This document shows positions 22,740 through 35,054 of a stretch of 64,000 bases of DNA, piece by piece (the first letter of the stretch is position 1; each line of letters begins with the position of its first letter). The stretch is taken from the NCBI RefSeq assembly GCF_010093595.1, contig NW_022985445.1, forward strand, positions 1,473,895-1,537,894, given 5' to 3'. This DNA is from Mytilinidion resinicola. Its lineage: Eukaryota; Ascomycota; Dothideomycetes; Mytilinidiales; Mytilinidiaceae. Below the pieces are notes generated by a model, which worked only from the letters and a program-made list of their open reading frames with translations, made no database searches and was not told the DNA's origin. The translations under genes were made by a program, and so were the position numbers.

Positions 22740-25005
22740 AATTATATCCCGAACGATTTCAAGCAATTTCAGCAGAGAAACATAGCGTCTTCAATAATAA
22801 AGAAGACCAGGCGGAGAAAGCACACCTAGGTTTTCGAAGGAAGGGTTTTTCCGTATCTCATCGCGTTACTCTTTTCGTCCAATAGCAAGCGGACTTGTGT
22901 ATATTATTCATGGCGGGATTAAGCTTAATGTAGCGTATTCGTCTTACCATCTTCTCATGACTTTCTTGATCTTAGTCTTTGCAAAGATGAAACATACGGA
23001 TGTCCCATCACGACTCCCAGTTTACTAATATATCGCGTAACCAAGTCTTGGCGCACGTGACGGGCGAATTCTCTTCCTGTGTCTCACTATAAGGGCAGTG
23101 CTTCCAGTCTGAATTTTAGTCCTCAGAGCTGTGAATCAGAGGCTAAATGGTATTAACGCTCCGACCAGTAGTCTTCGATGCGGAAGATGGATCTGCCTCA
23201 GATGGAGATGGAAGTATCAAAATACGCCACTCAAGAGTTCCACGGCTGGGGAAGAGAAAGCGTTGTTGAGGCCCGTGGGCGCTCACTCAATGACCATATA
23301 TGATGGTCTTCACAACTACTTGAATTCCTTACTTTTTATCGTTCTTCGATTCTAGCGCGAGCTTTTCCGCATCTATGCAGTTCGCTCGACTTCATCAACA
23401 CTTCAAAGCGGTTCATGCCATCACCCCGTAAACGCCACCACGCACCACGCACCCTTCTCCTCACCTCTCGCTCCATCGTATCTCAGCACGTAGTCTGTTG
23501 AACACCCCCCTCCCCCCAATTCAAACTCCCACGCCATTTGACGAATGTGTATCATAACGCTGATGGTGCCGCATTGGTACGTCTTTCTCGCAATTTGGAT
23601 TCCTTGCAGTCCCTCACACTCACTAAGAAGTTCCTCGAGCCGCCGTCGAGGTCTGATACCCCTTTGCCAGGGGCAGAACCTGATAATCATCACTTGACTT
23701 CGCTTAAACCACGTGATGGGTGGGTTTCGATCTTTGGGAGGGGTATAAGAAGGGTCCCGGCAGTGAAAACTTAGATCTTTAGAGGTTGGAGTAGTTAAGA
23801 GGCAGAATATCAACATAGAAGACCATGGCGGCATATGTGGGGGAGTGGACTTGCTGTGGGCTCGGGAAAGCTAAAATGCCGATACCCAAAGTAATATGGT
23901 TGGAGAGGGCGGTACGTCGGCCTTGCTACCTTTTGATGATGGAGTCCACCTCTTCAACTTCAAGCTTCTCACCATCATGAAAGCCCTGTACGAACACGCT
24001 CAAACCCCACCAACCAACCAACATAATGCCTTCGCAGTGGATGTTTGAACCCAAGCCAACACCTCTCCCCCCTCTTCCATCATAAACCTTTGCCCAGATT
24101 GTCTGCCAACACTCCCCCCCCCCCACCGCAAGACATCAGCTTGCATCCTCGCCGCATTTGTTGCCCCAGTGCAGACACCCCTGCCAGAAAAAGATCTCCA
24201 GAGCTCGAGGTAGAGGATTTATTTATGCCTGCAATCCAGGAGATCGTCACGCGAAACCCCCCGGCGAACACGTGAATATCAGGCGTGGTCATATCCAACG
24301 GCGACTTCCAACTCGCAGTCAGACGACGACCCCGCTTCGGCGCTGAGCACGGAATCTAACCACCCCTTCAGGCTTTAGAAGTGTTTGCTCGACATCGACG
24401 TTCTGGTGCCAGGCTTAGATGGTGATTCCAGAAGTGCCTCTGCCAACAAGACCTACTTCAAGTTACGTTCATGCTCTCAATCGCAAGCACCAACTTTTAT
24501 CCGACCATACAGCTCTCAGAAAGCAGCCATTCAGGTCGCTTCGCTAGTGGCCCCTGCACACTTAATGCCCGACTGTGGCGCGCTTCCGCGGAGAGTTTCG
24601 CGACGTGAGACTTTCTAGCCTGAACCCAGTAGTGCTCTTGCAATAGCTGCTCTCTACCTAGCGCGGGCCGGCGTTTGGGGTTTACTGGACAGCAAGGGAG
24701 ATGCCGGGCGGGGACGGAGAGGACTGTCAGACAAAGGGATGTGAGCCTGGAGTTCCTAGCATCGTCTGCGCAAAGAGTCTGTCCAGCGAATAGGCCGAAC
24801 ACTGCCTCGAGCGAAGCCTGAGAGGATGACAATGATGACGAGGAAGAGAGGGATGAGGAAGAAAATGGAAGGGCTGGCGTGACTGCGCGTGGTTACCGAC
24901 GATTCCAAAGACCAAACATGAGGGATGATGATGAGGCAGATTTGAGCAAACATCGGAATAACAGGTTCATCATATACGTACAGCTATATACATACGCCTG
25001 CGGCG
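22740..25005. other. 2.3-kb intergenic region without a supported gene
   Basis: It contains only short frames. A 137-codon minus-strand frame (23421-23834, ending MAWEFELGGGGCSTDYVLRY and on) and a 65-codon hydrophobic minus-strand frame (24756-24953, with SIFFLIPLFLVIIVILSGFA) have protein-like pieces but no recognisable family. Either could be an exon or a lineage-specific small gene; I hold both below the calling threshold. Poly-C/poly-T tracts occur around 23500 and 24115. Confidence 0.4.
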
Positions 25006-27657
25006 CTAAGTTTCCGAGTAGCTCGGCAGTTCCTCCATCTCCTCAAACTCCGACATCGATATCTGGTAGCCGAGATGTCGTTTGAGCAGCTCGTGCGTGA
25101 CGAAGCGCTCAGGGGTGTTCCCCTGCGCATCGACAAACGACACGTGGTGGTTGACGTCACTAATACGCTGCAACTCATTCGCATGCCGGTGGTGGTGGGG
25201 ACATCCATCCACTCCGATCAGGAAAATAGTGACGTGAGCCCAAGCCAGCCCGAGCAAGTCCAATTCGAACTCATCCATGTCGGTAGCTTCGCCATCAAGC
25301 AGGAGCAGCAACCTCAACATGGGAGTTTCGGGGCCGGCCTGCCATCCGTAGATAGGGTGGTGGATGGCGGACGCCGAATGCTTCTGGAAATGGAGTTCCT
25401 TGACTTTCTGCCAGCCCGTCATGACGCGGGTTCCGCCGCCGAGTCTGACGTTTCTCCACATATGATCGAGATTCTGGTGGTTAATCGTGCCGATGTAGGT
25501 TGCCCGGTTGGAGAAAGTGACCATATCGTAGCCTCGGAACTCGTGGTCATGGTTGGCCATTGCATCAGTGAAGCGACGAATGATGGCTTTGGCAACGTCT
25601 GGGTATTGAATTAGCAGGTATGCGACAAGGCGCGATCATTCTAGCACTCACATTGGTTCTTTGGCTGTGTCGAAGGGGAATAACCAGTGATCAGGTACTG
25701 ATTGTAGTTTGGCCGCACAGGGTCAAAGTCCATGGAACCAGAGACGTCCAAGAGGATCATGGTATCGTCTGTAGGCACTTCTGGCCGATCGTAGGCTACG
25801 AAAGGCGTGGGCATGACTTGTTTCGAGTAGCCGGCTGACGTATGCTGAAGATGACAGGTATCGTTGGCAGCAAAGTACTCGGGCGGCGGCTCCACGGCTG
25901 AAGCCATTCTGGCACGAGCCATGTTCATCTCCGATATGAAGTCAGGCTTCATCCTCATCCCGACACTCCCTTCTCTGTGGTTCAAAACCCAGTATAGGCG
26001 CTCCTCTGCAGTATCCTCGTATCCTCTCCAGGCGGGAGTGATTCCCCTCCATCCAGCTGCAGCTTCGATGGTGAATTTCAAGGGATTCGACGCGAGATTG
26101 GCCCAGGCTACTGGAATAGGCTCAAAGTATCCGGCACGGAGCAGGTGTAGATACTGGATGGGGTGTCGCACTCGAAGGTCAGCTATCTTCTGCGTCATGC
26201 CCACCTTCTCCTGGTAGCTGGCCACAAGCTGACGCCACTGCTCATCTGGCCATCTACCGTTTTCCTCTGCTAGAATCTCATTGCGCAATGCAATGCCCGA
26301 AGAGACCGCCTTTGTTGCATTTGACAACGCCTTTTCCTCAGATGTTTTGAGACCAACAGACTTCCTGAAGCTTGCAAGCTTGGATTTCTTGGGAATTTTC
26401 TCCGCCCCACCATCGCTGGGAGCAGCACTAATGCTCTGCCGTTTCTCTGCATTTGGCTTCTCTGTCGGCGCCTTCTCCATCGGCTGCTTCTTGTCGCCAG
26501 CCCCAGCGATTGCCATGTCAGACATCATTGTGCTTAGCCCGCTGTCGTCCCAGATGTTGATCTTTGGCTCCTTTGCATCGATCTTTCTCTGAGCTTCAGC
26601 GTTCAGTCTATTGTTGAGATCAATGGTCTGGTGGATGGACGCTGCGTGGCAGTCCGGTCGAGGTCTCTGGGATGACCAAGAGGACTGGAACCTGCCGTAA
26701 GGCGAGATTACGGTGCCCGTGTAAGGATTGCCACTGAACACGCCGTACAAACCGGCTGATTGAGCGTTGTCATTGTAGGATTTCTCTCCTACTCAGACAC
26801 AATAAATTGTGTTAGCTAAAAGCGACGTCGGGCCTGATATAGAACTACGGAGATGCTGACCTGGATACATGACCGCTTGCGACCAGAATTCTTGGACTCT
26901 GTACCGACTCCACTTCATTCTCTGGTATTGGTGGATCGGGCAATTGCAGTAACCATCATACTCGTGTTCGGGCTCGATCTCACTATTATAGATTCGATAC
27001 TTGAATTGAAGATTCTGCAGCGCGGTTTGCATCTCTTGCTGCGAGGGGTTAGATCGACACGACGACTCATGGAGCTCACGCAATAAGAGCATGATGGTAG
27101 GCAAGGGTATGGCGCACCTCGTCTCTTGCACGGATATGCGCAGCTTCAATGACTTTGTTGGTATGAGGTCGACGAAGCGCGTTGCTTGCGCTCGCCGTAG
27201 GCGGTGGATACGCTGGTGGCGCAAAAGCTGGCGCATGGCCACCACTGTTACCAGTCCCTCCTGATGAACGTTTGACGTCGCTCGCAGGCTGAGATGTCTT
27301 GCTTGTACTGGCTGAGGGTGGAGGATACGCCGGTGGATCGTAAGCTGGTGGTTGACCATTACTAGCAGCATTCTTTTCTCCTGAGACATTACTTCCGTTC
27401 CCTTGGAGGATCGCCTTATCATCAGCCTTGCCATTATTCGTTTGTGTAGACGTTGCATTGGCTGGCGCCCGCCGCTGCGTCGTGAAAGATGTGATGAAGT
27501 CAAGGGCCTGTGGCGAGTCGCCGAGTAGGTTTCTTAGGTGTTCAGCAGCCTCCGCATCAGAGAGCGTCTCGGTGTATGTTATGATTTGCTTGAGTGAGTC
27601 TTCATCCAGAGGGAGAACCTTTGACAGCTCAGAGAGCGTCTGTTGCTGTGAACCCAT
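25006..27657 (-). CDS. von Willebrand factor A domain protein with N-terminal CUE-like region
   Basis: Four exons: 27657-27118, 27038-26861, 26788-25652 and 25598-25006, giving 815 residues; all joins keep phase. The N-terminus (LPLDEDSLKQIITYTETLSD, then AAEHLRNLLGDSPQALDF) resembles a CUE/ASC-1-type helical module; next come repeated PPAYDPPAYPPP motifs like PPxY ligands for WW domains, a linker with YCNCPIHQYQRMKWSRY, and a C-terminal vWA fold. The metal-site residues are complete: DVSGSM (DxSxS), the Thr of GGGTRV and the Asp of DGEATD, so it should bind a divalent cation and a protein partner. Such fungal proteins are uncharacterised; a ubiquitin-pathway link through the PPAY motifs is inference. 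The intron 27117-27039 was chosen because it alone restores the frame with a CTAAC branch site. Confidence 0.85.
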
Positions 27658-28257
27658 AGTGCCTTGAGTGAGTCTACGATGAAGAGGGGTGATGGAAATG
27701 GAAGCGCGAACGACGGTCTGATGGCGGCTTTTTGTACTTTTGAATCACTGCAATAATTCCACTTCGGCGCTTCAGATGACAAAGCGTTGTAGAATGATAG
27801 ATAGTTATTTAGATTTGTGATTCCATATACAAAATATCTCGACAAGTTATACTACGGGCAGTGAGGCATTTTGCGCCTGGCACAGCCAGCAGCTGATGGC
27901 AGAGATGGCATCCTAACGGCGCTACAGACGCGCGTCAGCACTGCCCCGGATCTACACCACCTGATGACGATAAAGATTTGGAATGCGCTAATCTCGGTCT
28001 TCTGCTTTCATCATGCCGGATGCGTACAATACAATGCGTGTTTCCACAACTACTCTCTGCTGTGCTGTTGCTAGTTGCGAATAATAGAATAGCAGCTCAG
28101 GCACCGTAATCAATTATCATCAATCTCCAATGACTACACACGGCTTGTTTGGGGCCAGCAATGCGATATCTGCTGGCGTTATGACCTCTATACTGGACCC
28201 TGCATGCATCAGCTCGCTTTTCTAGCTGCTTTAATGCCCAGCGCATACAACTCTACC
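27658..28257. other. intergenic, nothing seen
   Basis: 5' flank of the vWA gene. No feature is recognised. Confidence 0.5.
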
Positions 28258-28751
28258 TCACAAGGTTTCCAGCCCTCGGAGTAGGTTTATAACTGGGGCC
28301 CGCCGACATGAATGAACGACGAAATCTAGAACAGTCCCGTCGTTGTCCTTCAAACGCGAGCCTGACGCAGAGTCACGGGACTGCCGCATGCCGACGCTGG
28401 GGCTGGGGATAAAACCTTGACCAGGCTTTACAACTTTCTTCTTAGTATGGGAAGTTGGTGGGTGTTGTAAAAACAATCATTCAGAAGAAGAATGGCTCTT
28501 GGTGTCTGGTGGGTGTCAAGTTGCGCTCTATGGGCTGCCATCGGTTGGAATATGCAAATAACAGTAGCAGCAGCCACATGTGCGGAGAGAGCTTTCATCG
28601 GGGTTGGTGAGCATGACCACCGTCTCTTGCCCTCGCTTGTCTTGGCGATTTGAAGGTGCTCTGCGCTTAGGATATCCTCAAGGTCGATGTCCTTCTCATA
28701 CAAAGCGCGGCGCTTGTCCTCCTCGCTGAGCTTTGGTTCTGCGTCTGCCAT
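28258..28751 (-). CDS. hypothetical small acidic protein, model incomplete
   Basis: From the ATG at 28751 the peptide begins MADAEPKLSEEDKRRALYEK and continues DIDLEDILSAEHLQIAKTSE, an acidic, helix-prone composition that looks like real coding sequence. After about residue 48 the frame turns into unconvincing sequence, so a splice donor (for example GTGGTC near 28622) may end the first exon and the true C-terminus is unknown. The frame is also open upstream to 28922. No family is recognised. The coordinates are therefore those of the longest frame, not a firm model. Confidence 0.35.
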
Positions 28752-29343
28752 CTCACTGTCCAAGCCATAGGAGCCCCAGGAAAACGCTGATCTGTCTCCA
28801 ACTCCCATGAACTCCAAAACTCCCAAAAGCCGGCCAGCTTCTGTTTGCTTGTCTAGGTTGTGAACCTCAACCTCCATCTCGCTGGCCTCGAGCACATGCT
28901 CAGACGGCCTGCTGAGGAGCATCCTCTCGACTCGATTACAACGAAAGCGATTTGTTTTGGATGGAGAAGAGCGGCTTCGAAAGCTGGTGTTGAAATGAAT
29001 CGGTGCTGCTGCTCACTCTTCCATGACTACGCTGTCCTTGTCAAGTCGAACTCTCCACCTAGTGTTCCCCTTTGGAACCACGAAGGGTCTTCATGTGAGA
29101 AGGGTGTCGAGGTTGTCGGATCGCTAACAAAATATATAGAGTCGAAGACGCATCACGTGCATACATGGTTCTGTAAAGTAGTGATTTGGTGTAGTGATGG
29201 ATCCCGTTGTTTATACATCCTCCTAAAGAATAGAAGAGGCTGATACGCAGGCTAATCCGTATCCACCGCTTGAAGCATTTCAAACCCACGTCCCAATTTC
29301 TTGAGCTGTTGCCTTATTCCGCTCCAATCCGTCAACATAACCA
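28752..29343. other. intergenic, nothing seen
   Basis: Promoter side of the small acidic frame and 3' flank of DGAT2. Nothing recognisable. Confidence 0.45.
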
Positions 29344-31168
29344 TTACTCCACAATTTTCAACTCCTCAATTCTTGCCGGAGCAAAAGTGTCTCGCCACTC
29401 ATTCCACATCCTCTCCAATTCTTCCACATACTGTGTATGCAAGCTCTCGACATAATCCCTATCCGGCTGCTCCTGCTGCATGACTTTGATAGGATGTCCC
29501 ACCACCACGTTGAGTGGGCGACGGTACGGCATCATGCCGACGTCATAATTGAAGATTCCCCTTGCATGAAACAACGGCACAGTGAACCCCATGATCTTCT
29601 TGACGAGGAGTTGAAGCTTGTGGACCCAGGGGTGGGTCTTTGCGTCGACCTGGTCGTAAAGGTCGTTCTCACCGAATGCTAAAACAGGAACGAGATCCGC
29701 GCCCGTGCGGACGGCGATCTTAACGAAGCCCTTGCGGCATTTCAAAACAAGGCGGAAGGTACCTGGCCGTGCGTCCAGCGACTCTCGGGCACCGCCGATA
29801 ACGATGGTGATTGCGCGGCCCATTCCCTCTCCGTTCGGGCCGCCTTGGGTGAGAACTGCTTCACAGGACTCACGGGAGACGGAGGCCAAGCCCATGCGCA
29901 AGGCATACTCGCGGTAGAGTGGAATCCGGAAGTTGGAGTCGAGGGTCAGTAGGGTGTTTGTGATGCCTGGGAAGAGCTGGGAGAATCCGAGGGCTTCGGT
30001 AGCAAAGGCCGCCCAGGCGCCGTGTGAGATGATACCGTGCGGATGGTACCCAAAAAGGTACTTCCGTGTCGGTGGCAGTTCTGCGGAGCGGTGCAGACGC
30101 GCCGGATAGTAGGAGGCGAAGAGTGACCAGACTTTTGAGCGACGCCAGCGCTCACTGCGGTGAGAAAGCTTCCCGTCCGTGCCAGCGTGCGAGAAGAGAA
30201 CGTAAAGGGAGTAGGGAAGAACGATGGGCCAGAGGAGAGGGATGCCACAGGCGAAGAAGAAGATTGCCAGGAGGCCTGCAACGCTCAAGGTGTGCATCAA
30301 GACAGCCAGGGTTTGAAGACGTCTTTGTATTGGCACGTTGAGGGGTGCGTAGCGAATCCTGTAAGACGTTAGACTGGTATAACAATGAATCATTGTAGTG
30401 GAATCAGAGATTGACTTTTATTGCAAGTCCTGACCGCGTTGGCATGAAGAGGCATCTGGTGTTTGGGGCTTCGGATTGGAACGCTCGTAATGGAGTGGCA
30501 TACTTGCTCGCTGCCCAACCTGCTCCGGCCTGCCTTCCATGCACCAGCTCACCCTTCTTAGCTGATTTCTCCTTCTTGGCTACTAGAAGCTGGCGATCGT
30601 AATCCTCAGACGGCTTAATGCTTGCCAAAAGCCCGCCATTTCCATTCTTGTGTTCGTGGTATATGTGGTGTTGCGACCGCGAGGATGGCCTCGAAGACGT
30701 TGAGACGGAACCATTCGATTTCAGCGACGAGTGTCTCTTATGACCCTTTCGTGTGGGACTTTTAGGGCTGTCATCCTGTCCTGATCCTTCATATTGCTCC
30801 TTCTCCGGCTCGATCGGAGCGGGTGTTGGTTTCGCACGCTTCGTTGGTTGTTGGACTCCATTCGATCGTTCAGTCAAGCCATTCAAATTGTCCAAGCCAT
30901 TGATATGTGTTGTTGGAGCATCTAGGGGGAGAGGAGGTGCCTCGAGAGCCTCTGCAAAGCTTTTTTCATGGTCCCCGTTCTCGTGTTGTGGTCCAGACGA
31001 CTCATTGAGTGACCTAGCGGTAGCTTCGGGTGCTCCGGAATTCTCCTTTGCTGGTGGATGATATATTTGGGAGTCGGCGGGGGCTTCGGTAGCTTCAGCG
31101 TAGCTCTTGGGAGCGAGGGATAGAGCCTGGCGCTCTTCAGGCGCGGCGGGCTCCGGATTGAGTGACAT
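29344..31168 (-). CDS. DGA1: diacylglycerol O-acyltransferase, DGAT2 family
   Basis: DGAT2 enzymes esterify diacylglycerol with acyl-CoA to make triacylglycerol at the ER and lipid droplets. Two exons, 31168-30504 and 30358-29344, with a 145-base intron (GTATGC donor, TCTAAC branch, TTACAG acceptor), give 559 residues. The join restores AASKIRYAPLNVPIQRRLQT, a conserved entry into the first membrane segment. Two TMs follow (LSVAGLLAIFFFACGIPLLW region), then the catalytic YHPHGIISHG at about residue 345 and the family motifs RESCEAVL, VIGGARESLDARPG and VPVLAFGEND. The first 221 residues are a disordered Ser/Pro/Glu-rich extension absent from yeast Dga1 (418 residues) but of a kind seen in filamentous fungi. 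Start: the only good ATG before the extension. Divergent from the STK19 gene. Confidence 0.93.
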
Positions 31169-31685
31169 GGCGCGGGGGTGATATGGGAGCTCGACGGCGT
31201 ATCAAAAGAATGAGCTCGTGTGGTGTTGCTATAGGCCCTGAGAGCAGATCATGGTGGCGAGAAAAGGAGAACGGGGAAAGCTTGGGATACCTAGACATTC
31301 TCGACGTAGGTAAGCCCTGCCCTAAAAGTGCGGATGACGTCTGCGAGCGGAAGGAGGTTGGGTTGGCTTTCAGCCGCCGCTGCCAAGAGCAAACTCAACA
31401 CCACGAGCGTTCTCACGGGTTTCCACATTATTCCTATCTGCTCTATACACCTCGGTGGACTTGCGATAGACTGAAACTGAGATGATCAAACGAGCACGCT
31501 CTCGTCACCCGGCGCAAAAAAAGGAAGGCAAAGTGCTGCCTGCGTCGAGTCATACCCACCCTCGGTGGACGTCCATATAATCTAGGGAACCTCTTCGGTT
31601 CTTTCCCTTCCTTTTAAAGGCCCCAAGAGTCATTTCTGGCCTATTCAAAGCTCCTTGAGTCTGGAAAGCCTTTTGAAATTAGAGA
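31169..31685. promoter_or_regulatory. shared divergent promoter DGA1 / STK19-like gene
   Basis: 517 bases separate the two ATGs. No specific regulatory motif identified. Confidence 0.45.
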
Positions 31686-32929
31686 ATGTCGTTCCAATTG
31701 ACCTCGGCGCATTCCTCCCGTATCACAAAGAGTAGAAGACCAAAGCCAGATCCCCTAGGCCTACGCCGGTCATCAACAGGAAGCCCTCGCCGAAAGTCAT
31801 CGCAGGCCTCACCGGAGAAGAAGACCTCCTCAAGTAAAGAAGATGAATTCTTCGATGAGAAACTGGACGACATGGGCATTATAGCATCTCTTGCCACTGA
31901 TCTGAACTTTCGCGATGTACCCATGTTCTTGCAGTACATCCAAAGCCGCATGTTCAGTGACATACCCGAAAGAGCTTCTGGGATGAACGGAGCCCGAATC
32001 GCGGACGTGTTGAACTATCGACTCTCTCTACCGCCCATAGTCACATTGGCGCATATTCATGCTTTGAGCAAGTCGCCTACTACAACCGAGAGGGAGATTG
32101 CAGAGCTGGCACGGGCAGGTGTCATTCGGAAGATTGCAATTCCTAACCGCGGCACAGGAGCTTCGACAGTTGGCGAGGGGTTAGTGTTAGTGTCTGAATG
32201 GGAGAGGCTGGTCCAATCCCATCCCGGCCTCGACGAGGAAGTAAAAGGTGGTATCCCTTCATCCGTCATTCTGAGGCTAGATGCTGACTTTGAGCAGCTA
32301 AATACATATCCCTCTTGAAGAGCAACCCAACAACATTAAACATCTCCGGCATAGAATTTACCCCCAACGAAGCCTCCGCGCTGACAGAAGCCGGTTTCCT
32401 CACCACAGCAAGCGCATCCTCCTCCGTATCTAGTCTCTTTGCTCGGCCTGGTGCCGGAAGTCTTGGTACTCTTGCCTCTCTAGCCACGGCAGGATCAAAG
32501 AACGCTTCAGGCTCTTTAGCAGCCGTGGGCGGAGCACAAGCCCAGCAAAACATCAGCGGCGGAGGTTCAGGACGCAGAACTGGCTCATTAGCTCGCTACA
32601 ATTTCTCCCTACCCAATACCGGTGTAGTCCTCCGGCTTATCGTCGATGCACGCAACCACCTCCTTGGCATGCTGAAGAAGACCAAGTATCGAGAGGCACC
32701 AAGAAACGTACTTCACGAACGCTGGGATGGTGGCATTGCAGGCGAAGATGCACAGACCAGAGCGAAAAAGGCCAGAGGAGAGTTCACGGGCGTTCTCCCA
32801 GGGCGCACGAAGAAGTGGAGACAACTCAACGGAATAAGATTCGAATGGATCTTGGAGGAATGTGTTGGAGCTGGCCTGGTCGAGCTTTTCGAGACTGGTA
32901 GTGTTGGGATTGGCGTAAGGGCTACATAG
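31686..32929 (+). CDS. STK19-family protein
   Basis: Two exons, 31686-32247 and 32298-32929 (50-base intron, GTGGTA donor, GCTGAC branch, GAGCAG acceptor), give 397 residues. The join gives EEVKAKYISLLKSNPTTLNI, a plausible continuous helix. The Ser/Arg-rich N-terminus is basic and disordered; the folded part begins near residue 60 (MGIIASLATDLNFRDVPMFL) and shows winged-helix-like segments, ending FEWILEECVGAGLVELFETG. The family is named serine/threonine kinase 19, but vertebrate STK19 is now understood as a DNA-binding winged-helix protein acting in transcription-coupled repair, so kinase activity should not be assumed. The donor is weak, so the exact junction is less certain than the family. 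Confidence 0.8.
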
Positions 32930-33075
32930 TTCAGCGGGACGTTCGATTGTCAAAATGGGTCGGCAGTGAAAGACCAATGCATGCATTTCCCCCTATATAC
33001 GCTAGAAGTACATCTATGGCACATACTCTTCAAGTCAAGTCCTCACCAAGTCATAGTCTATAAACACTGAAAAAC

Positions 33076-34544
33076 TTATGCTGATGTCTCCATCTTGTTG
33101 AGAACAGCACGAGTGTACTCGTGGGTGGTGGAGTTGCCTCCCATGTCACGTGTTCGCGTTTTACTATAATTGTATCAGTATGGGTCTTCAACCGCGTTGT
33201 AAACTGAAAGAAGCACTCACCCTTCAGCAATGACGTCGTAGACAGCCTTGGAAATACGGTTGGCATGGTCGTCCAGTCCGAGGTGGCGCAACAACATGGA
33301 TGCAGAGAGAAGAAGAGCGGTTGGGTTAGCCTGATCCTTGCCCTTAATATCGAGACCGACGTGACGGCAGCCGGGCTCGAAGACTGCAACGTCCCGTCCC
33401 ATGTTGCACCCAGGTACGATTCCGGGTCCACCCACAAGGCCGGCGCCAATGTTGGACAAGATGCCTCCGTAAAGGTTAGGCATGACCATGACATCAAACT
33501 GTTGTGGCCTGGAGACGCACTGCATAGAAGCATTGTCCACAATCATGTCGTTGGTTTCTAAGGTAGGGTAGTCTTCGGCGACCTTCTTGAAGGTATTCCT
33601 GAACAGACCATCGGCAAGTTTCATGATATTGGCTTTGTGAATGCAAGTGACCTTCTTCCGGTTGTTGGCTAGAGCAAAGGCAAACGCGAATTTGGCAATG
33701 CGTTCAGATTTAGCCCGAGTAATGATCTTTAGTGACTCGACCACGCCAGCGACGGATTGATGCTCCAGACCAGAGTATTCACCTTCGGTGTTTTCTCGGA
33801 TGATGCAAAGATCGACATTCTTGTGGCGGGTTTCGTATCCAGGGATGTTCTTGATGAGGACGATGGAGGCGTAGATGTCGAGTTCTTGACGGAGAGCAAC
33901 GTTGAACGATTGGTGACCAGACCTCTCGACAGGTGTATGCAAGATACCTATGCTTTCCGTAAGTGGGGAGACCTCCATTGCGCCATTTTAGGACTGCCGT
34001 ACCCTTCAGCCCGAGCTTGTTCCGCTTCAGAGATGCAATTGACTCCCTGAAAAGATCTTCCGAGTGCTTATCGCCAGTCTCGACACCAGACACATCGACC
34101 TGTTCCCATTCGATCGGGACATTGTCTGCCTTGAAGATTTCTTTGACCGATTCTGAGACCTCAGCACCGATACCGTCACCTAGTATATCCTATAAGAAGC
34201 CGCTCGAGAGTGTTTGTAATTGCAATTGCGTACCTGGGATCAGGGTAACGGTGTATTTGCCGCCAAATTTGGTAGGCTTGAAGATGTCGTGCTGAATCGT
34301 GGCCATTGCTGTCGGATAATTGTGTCAGTCTCCCAATTGCAGTAGCGCTCGTAGTCGCAGAGGTCCTCCTCACATCTTATAGCCATTGAAGGTCCGGTAG
34401 CACATCGTGAAGCAGGCTTTGCGCCCCGCAGGAGGGTCTGGTTTGCACAATCGCGTTAGCTTGCGACGCGCGACTTGACGTTGGCGGAGGGAATATGTGG
34501 TGGACTCGTACCTGCGCCGTCCGCTGGGAGCTTCGCGATAGCAT
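33076..34544 (-). CDS. IDH1: NAD-dependent isocitrate dehydrogenase subunit 1, mitochondrial
   Basis: It forms, with IDH2, the octameric TCA-cycle enzyme that oxidises isocitrate to 2-oxoglutarate with NAD; subunit 1 is the AMP-binding regulatory subunit. Six exons: 34544-34512, 34437-34374, 34308-34234, 34179-34003, 33947-33221 and 33163-33076, giving 387 residues, the usual size. The first two exons encode a basic, Arg-rich mitochondrial presequence ([11 protein letters not shown], then [15 protein letters not shown]). The core has [39 protein letters not shown] and the family signature [20 protein letters not shown]. The C-terminus is [17 protein letters not shown] and on. Every junction restores conserved residues. 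The many small 5' introns are typical for this gene. Divergent from MTR2. Confidence 0.95.
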
Positions 34545-35054
34545 GGCGTCGAGTAGAGAGGAGAGGTCTTGGGGTGGTGAGGGCTGGAGATAGAGGGCGG
34601 AAAGAAAAGCAATTGGAAGCTGAGATCTGCCAACGGCGGCTCGCTCTTGGCGCGCAGGGACCTCGCCGCGTTTCAACACCATTTAATTTACCTGGGTACA
34701 GACTTAACTGCAACGGCGCGGATCCAAGGCGCTCCTGTTCGAAAATCTGGTATTGGGATTCAGGCATTACGTTTGAGGTCGTCTCTGATATCAACTCCTT
34801 TGAACTTTTGCTGGGGTTCCCTCATGTAACGACCGCGAATGCCCACGCCTACGTTTACTTTTTCGCATGAGCACACAGCATCTTAGACCACGTGTCCGCG
34901 TATTCACCCGCTGTTGACCTCCTACAAATCTTATACACATTGCTTGTCAATTTCACATCAGTGTAGTCAACAAAACACAAACACTGCACTGAATTCCCAC
35001 ACCCACAATCACTACCACTTTCTCACACCAAACCAACTACTGCACCACAGCATC
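34545..35054. promoter_or_regulatory. shared divergent promoter IDH1 / MTR2
   Basis: 510 bases between divergent starts. The MTR2 side is a CA-rich leader (about 34960-35050). No named motif found. Confidence 0.45.

Noticed and set aside
23421..23834. 137-codon minus-strand frame
   Set aside because: The last third looks protein-like but there is no family match or supporting exon structure; left as a note in the intergenic entry.
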